Assembly: GCA_903856295.1 (NCBI GenBank)
Contig: CAIOBP010000186.1
Coordinates: 1 to 37,741, forward strand
Source of the DNA: an uncultured Rhodospirillales bacterium
GTDB lineage: Bacteria > Pseudomonadota > Alphaproteobacteria > Azospirillales > Azospirillaceae
DNA length: 37,741 nucleotides
Direction of reading: 5' to 3'
Shown: positions 33,933 to 37,741 of the stretch, one piece after another
Position numbering within the stretch: the first letter of the stretch is position 1
Layout of the letters: every line of letters begins with the position of its first letter
Translations under genes and position numbers: made by a program
The notes under the pieces: model-generated
The model's input: only the letters and a program-made list of their open reading frames with translations
What the model was told of the DNA's origin: nothing
Database searches by the model: none

Positions 33933-35165
33933 ATGACGGCCTATGGCCCCGGCACGGATCGGCTTGGCAACGACCGCCTCGACCGACTGAGCGATTACCC
34001 CTTTACCCGACTGGCCACGCTGCTGGCCGATCAGCCGGTGCGGACCAACCGTCCGGCGCTGATGCTGTCGCTGGGCGAGCCCCAGCATCCGCCGCCGGGC
34101 CTGATCGACGAGACCCTGCGCGCCAACGCCCATCTCTGGGGCAAGTACCCGCCGGTCAACGGCACGGCGGAGTTCCGCGCCGCCGTCGGCGCCTGGCTGA
34201 ACCGGCGCTACGGCCTGCCCGAGGGGGTGCTCGACCCCGAGCTGTCGGTGCTGCCGGCGGCCGGCACCCGCGAGGCGCTGTTTCTCACCGCGCTGCTGGC
34301 GGTGCCCGAGCGCAAGGCCGGACAGCGGCCGGCGGTGCTGATGCCCAATCCGTTCTACGCGGTCTATGAGGGCGCGGGGATGCTGGCCGGCGGCGAGCCG
34401 GTGTTTCTCTCGGCGACCCGCGAGACCGGCTTTTTGCCCGATCTCGAGTCTCTCGCCCCGGCGCTGCTCGAGCGCACGGCGCTGTTCTATCTATGCTCGC
34501 CGGGCAACCCCCAGGGCGCCGCCGCCGATGCCGGCTATTTCGCCCGCGCGCTCGGTTTGGCCCGGCACTACGGCTTCGTGCTGGCGGTGGACGAGTGCTA
34601 CTCGGAAATCTACACCGCGACGCCGCCGGTCGGGGCGCTGACCGTGGCCGCCGGACTGGCCGACGGTGCGGCCTCGCCCTGGTCCAACCTGCTGGTGTTC
34701 CACTCGCTGTCGAAGCGCTCCAGCGCCGCCGGCCTGCGCTCGGGCTTCGTCGCCGGGGACCCGGCGCTGATCAAGCGCTTTTCCCGGCTGCGCAGCTATT
34801 CCAATGCCGGCTCGCCGCTGCCGGTGCTGGCGGCGGCGGCGGCCTTGTGGCGCGACGAGGCCCATGTCGAGGACAACCGGGTCCGGTATCGCGCCAAGTT
34901 CGACGCCGCGGCGGCCGAGTTGGAGGGGCGGTTCGGGTTCTATCGCCCGGCCGGCGGCTTCTTTTTGTGGCTCGAGGTCGGCGATGGCGAGGCCGCCTGC
35001 CGGCGGCTGTGGAGCGACGCCGGGGTGCGGGTGCTGCCCGGCGCCTATGTCAGCCGCACCGACGCCGAGGGGCGCAATCCCGGCACCGCCTATATCCGGG
35101 TGGCGCTGGTTCACGACGCCGATCTCATCGCCGAAGCCTGCGCCCGCATGGCGCGGGTTTTATAG
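33933..35165 (+). CDS. dapC: Succinyldiaminopimelate aminotransferase (DapC-like), class I/II
   Basis: A 410-residue PLP enzyme of the aspartate aminotransferase fold. Visible: LDRLSDYPFTRLATLLAD and LSLGEPQHPPPGLI at the start (LSLGEPQH..P is characteristic of alphaproteobacterial DapC), WGKYPPVNG, ELSVLPAAGTREALFL, YLCSPGNPQG(A), AVDECYSEIY, and the PLP lysine in FHSLSKRSSAAGLRSGF. It likely transaminates N-succinyl-2-amino-6-oxopimelate in lysine/DAP synthesis. No dapD or dapE is adjacent, so this is a sequence-based call. Start at ATG 33933; an in-frame ATG at 33921 is also possible. It complements lysC in the same window by pathway. Confidence 0.82.
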   Translation: MTAYGPGTDRLGNDRLDRLSDYPFTRLATLLADQPVRTNRPALMLSLGEPQHPPPGLIDETLRANAHLWGKYPPVNGTAEFRAAVGAWLNRRYGLPEGVLDPELSVLPAAGTREALFLTALLAVPERKAGQRPAVLMPNPFYAVYEGAGMLAGGEPVFLSATRETGFLPDLESLAPALLERTALFYLCSPGNPQGAAADAGYFARALGLARHYGFVLAVDECYSEIYTATPPVGALTVAAGLADGAASPWSNLLVFHSLSKRSSAAGLRSGFVAGDPALIKRFSRLRSYSNAGSPLPVLAAAAALWRDEAHVEDNRVRYRAKFDAAAAELEGRFGFYRPAGGFFLWLEVGDGEAACRRLWSDAGVRVLPGAYVSRTDAEGRNPGTAYIRVALVHDADLIAEACARMARVL

Positions 35166-35169
35166 GCCG

Positions 35170-35204
35170 GGAATCTGGAGTATTCCCAGGAATCTGGAGT
35201 ATTC
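35170..35204 (+). repeat. Tandem 16-bp repeats directly before ftsK
   Basis: GGAATCTGGAGTATTC occurs at 35170-35185 and again at 35189-35204 (period 19), ending just before the ftsK ATG. Each copy is partly palindromic (GGAAT...ATTCC), and the second supplies the CTGGAG ribosome site. Either a slipped duplication or a pair of operator sites. Confidence 0.6.
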
Positions 35205-37741
35205 ATGGTCTCGCTCAATGCCTCACGTCCGGATGATCCCGCGATGAAGGAAGCCCGCACCGCCCCTCCCCCCCGTCCGGCGCCCGGTTCGCGACCGGTG
35301 GCGGTGGCTGCTGCCGCCGCCGCCGCCCAGCGCATCGACAGCAAGCGCGAGCGGGCGCGGCTGCTGTCGCTGGCGCTGATCGCCCTGATCAAGAAGCGGG
35401 TCACCGAGCTGACCGGGCTCGGGCTGGTGCTGGCCGGCGGTCTGCTGGGGGCGATGCTGGCCTCGTACAATCCCAACGATCCGTCGTTCAACACCATCAA
35501 GGGAATCGGGGCGACCGGCTCGGCGCACAACCTGATCGGCACCCCCGGCGCCTATGTCGCGGATCTGGTGGTCCAGGCGATCGGCCTGTCCGGATTCCTC
35601 GCGGTGGTGGCCTGCACGGTCTGGGGCATCCGGCTGGCGCTGCTGCTCGAGGTGCCGAAACCGTTCTGGCGCGGCACGATGCTGGTGCTGGCCATGCTGT
35701 TCGCCGCCCTGGTGCTGGGGGCGCTGCCGCCGATGCCCGGGCTCGGCATGTTCCGCGACCATCCCGGCGGCAGTCTCGGACTGGTGGTGCACGCCCGGCT
35801 GAGCGCCACGGCCTGGAACATTCCCACCCTGTTTCTCAGCGCCGTCGCGGCGCTGCTGCTGTTTGCCGGCGCCCTGGGGCTGCCGGTGCTGACCTTCTTC
35901 CGGCTTGGCTCGACGATGCGGAGCTTCGGTCCCTGGCTGGCCGGACTGCCGGCGCTACTGGCCCGGCGCGAGACCGCGCCCGCCGAAGCGCGGCCGCACC
36001 GCCCCCCGGCCTTCACCCCCCGCATGGCGCCGTCTTTTGGACCGACACCGGCTCCGGGCGCGGCACCGGGCGGCAAACCCGAGGAGGATATCGGAGACGA
36101 ACGGGAGCCGGATCACGACCAGAACGCCTTTTCACCGCCGCCGGCGCCGCCAGCGCCCCCGGCACCGGCGCCGTCCCTGTGGCGCTCCGAGCCGGCGCCA
36201 GCGCCCGCGGCCGCTCCGGCGTCCTCCCGCCGGTCGCCACCGCCGCCGCTGCCAATGCCGGGCGAGGATGCGGCCTACCAGTTGCCGCCGGTGGATTTGT
36301 TGCGACCGCCGCCGATGGGCAGCCGCAGCGCCCAGCTGTCCGAAGACGAGATGCGCCATCACGCCGCCGGTTTGACCGGGGTGCTCGGCGATTTCGGCGT
36401 GCGCGGCGAGATCAAATCGTACCGGCCGGGACCGGTGGTCACGCTTTATGAGCTGGAGCCGGCGCCCGGCACCAAATCTTCGCGGGTGATCGGGCTGGCC
36501 GACGATCTGGCGCGCTCGATGAGCGCGGTTTCGGTGCGCGTCGCCGTGGTCCCGGGGCGCAATGTCATCGGCATCGAACTGCCCAACCCCAAGCGCGAGA
36601 CCGTGTGGCTGCGCGAATTGCTGGAACACGATTCCTACGCCCGCACCGGCGCCCGGCTCGCCCTGGTGCTGGGCAAGGATATCGGCGGCGCGCCGGTGAT
36701 CGCCGATCTCGCGCGCATGCCCCATCTGCTGATCGCCGGCACCACCGGCTCCGGCAAGTCGGTGGGCATCAACACCATGATTCTGTCGCTGCTCTACCGG
36801 ATGACTCCGGAGCAGTGCAAATTCATCATGGTCGATCCCAAGATGCTCGAACTCTCGGTCTATGACGGCATTCCCCATTTGCTGGCTCCGGTGGTCACCG
36901 ATCCCAAGCGGGCGGTGGTGGCGCTGAAATGGACCGTGCGCGAGATGGAGGATCGCTACCGCAACATGTCCAAGCTGGGCGTGCGCAACATCGAGGGCTA
37001 CAACGCCCGCCTCCGCGAGGCCCGTGAGGCCGGAACCCTGCTCAGCCGCCGGGTCCAGACCGGCTTCGATCCCGATACCGGCAAGCCGATCTTCGAGGAG
37101 CAGCCGCTCGACCTCAACGATTTGCCCTACATCGTGGTGGTGGTCGACGAGATGGCCGACCTGATGCTGGTCGCCGGCAAGGATATCGAGGCGGCGATCC
37201 AGCGTCTGGCCCAGATGGCCCGCGCCGCCGGCATCCACATCATCATGGCGACGCTACGGCACTCGGTGGACGTCATCACCGGAACCATCAAGGCCAACTT
37301 CCCGACCCGGATCAGCTTCCAGGTCACGTCCAAGATCGACAGCCGCACCATTCTCGGCGAGCAGGGCGCGGAGCAACTGCTGGGGCAGGGCGATATGCTT
37401 TACATGGCCGGCGGCGGCCGCATCACCCGTGTCCACGGCCCCTTCGTCGCCGACGAGGAGGTGGAGCGGGTGGTGCAGACCCTCAAGGCCCAGGGCGAGC
37501 CCAGCTACATCGACGCCGTCACCGAGGATTCCGAAGAGGGCGACGAGGACGAGGGCGACCGGCGCTCGTCTTCGTCCGGCGGTTCTGGCGGCGGCGGCGG
37601 CTCCGGCAGCAGCAGCGAGGACGAGATGTACGACAAGGCGGTGGCGCTGGTTTCCCGCGAGCGCAAGGCGTCCACCAGCTTTGTTCAACGTTTCCTGCGG
37701 ATCGGCTATAATAGCGCCGCCCGCCTGATCGAGCGCATGGA
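35205..37741 (+). CDS. ftsK: DNA translocase FtsK (3' end beyond window)
   Basis: FtsK pumps DNA at the division septum and activates XerCD at dif. Visible: an N-terminal membrane domain with four helices (~55-235), a Pro/Ala-rich linker (~245-350), and the RecA-like motor with Walker A GTTGSGKS (512-519), [18 protein letters not shown], and Walker [13 protein letters not shown]. Then comes the start of the gamma (KOPS-reading) domain ([20 protein letters not shown], then [20 protein letters not shown]), cut at the window end. The near-invariant MATQRPSVDV motif reads [10 protein letters not shown] here (codons at 37254 and 37260), which is odd. ATG 35205 is the start, preceded by tandem repeats. 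The gene is otherwise normal. Confidence 0.96.
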   Translation, partial: MVSLNASRPDDPAMKEARTAPPPRPAPGSRPVAVAAAAAAAQRIDSKRERARLLSLALIALIKKRVTELTGLGLVLAGGLLGAMLASYNPNDPSFNTIKGIGATGSAHNLIGTPGAYVADLVVQAIGLSGFLAVVACTVWGIRLALLLEVPKPFWRGTMLVLAMLFAALVLGALPPMPGLGMFRDHPGGSLGLVVHARLSATAWNIPTLFLSAVAALLLFAGALGLPVLTFFRLGSTMRSFGPWLAGLPALLARRETAPAEARPHRPPAFTPRMAPSFGPTPAPGAAPGGKPEEDIGDEREPDHDQNAFSPPPAPPAPPAPAPSLWRSEPAPAPAAAPASSRRSPPPPLPMPGEDAAYQLPPVDLLRPPPMGSRSAQLSEDEMRHHAAGLTGVLGDFGVRGEIKSYRPGPVVTLYELEPAPGTKSSRVIGLADDLARSMSAVSVRVAVVPGRNVIGIELPNPKRETVWLRELLEHDSYARTGARLALVLGKDIGGAPVIADLARMPHLLIAGTTGSGKSVGINTMILSLLYRMTPEQCKFIMVDPKMLELSVYDGIPHLLAPVVTDPKRAVVALKWTVREMEDRYRNMSKLGVRNIEGYNARLREAREAGTLLSRRVQTGFDPDTGKPIFEEQPLDLNDLPYIVVVVDEMADLMLVAGKDIEAAIQRLAQMARAAGIHIIMATLRHSVDVITGTIKANFPTRISFQVTSKIDSRTILGEQGAEQLLGQGDMLYMAGGGRITRVHGPFVADEEVERVVQTLKAQGEPSYIDAVTEDSEEGDEDEGDRRSSSSGGSGGGGGSGSSSEDEMYDKAVALVSRERKASTSFVQRFLRIGYNSAARLIERM

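Overview
The window is GC-rich chromosomal DNA from an alphaproteobacterium, most likely a Rhodospirillales / Rhodospirillaceae-type organism. The evidence is the cmk-rpsA order, the ubiG-lysC-ptsP neighbourhood, a rodZ-like/ispG pair, a b'-type ATP synthase subunit, a P-II protein, and CATGGCCGGGCTTGACCCGG-type intergenic palindromes. I cannot name the genus from sequence alone.

Layout. 1-4716 (minus strand) carries the housekeeping block aroA-cmk-rpsA. It is interrupted between cmk and rpsA by about 0.9 kb of AT-richer DNA bounded by a 49-bp perfect repeat and a second, diverged copy of the cmk 3' end, the footprint expected of site-specific insertion. 4768-7968 holds a YjbH-like outer-membrane protein, a lone CheY-like receiver and cobU. 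7996-12103 (minus) is an apparent signalling operon: periplasmic solute-binding protein, hybrid histidine kinase, response regulator. 12104-14715 contains a long palindromic repeat (BIME-like), a large predicted periplasmic protein of unknown function, and REP-like repeats.

14716-19546 is the most unusual part: an ATP synthase F0 gene set without any F1 gene. Three paralogous c-subunit genes (all 88 codons) sit with an AtpI-like gene, the a subunit and a b' subunit. Interspersed are a two-helix membrane protein with a four-helix-bundle-like periplasmic domain and an unknown single-span membrane protein. No second (b) stalk gene and no F1 gene are present. The a/b' part is visibly AT-richer than the rest of the window, and a complex palindrome-rich regulatory region lies between the divergent c1 gene and the unknown gene.

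20236-29610 returns to ordinary genes: a small membrane ORF, a hemolysin III/TrhA-like protein, a DUF2339-type membrane protein, ubiG, lysC, a nitronate-monooxygenase-like flavoprotein and ptsP. 29763-32307 is rodZ-like plus ispG. 32383-33180 is a small AT-richer patch with an HNH nuclease gene next to a truncated coiled-coil gene. 33488-37741 has a P-II gene, a DapC-like aminotransferase and ftsK, which runs off the end.

Several functions meet here: nitrogen/PTS-Ntr signalling (P-II, PtsP), the aspartate-to-lysine/DAP pathway (LysC, DapC), envelope and division (RodZ-like, FtsK, YjbH), isoprenoid/quinone supply (IspG, UbiG), and the anomalous F0 cluster. All calls are by eye from translated sequence; no database search was run.
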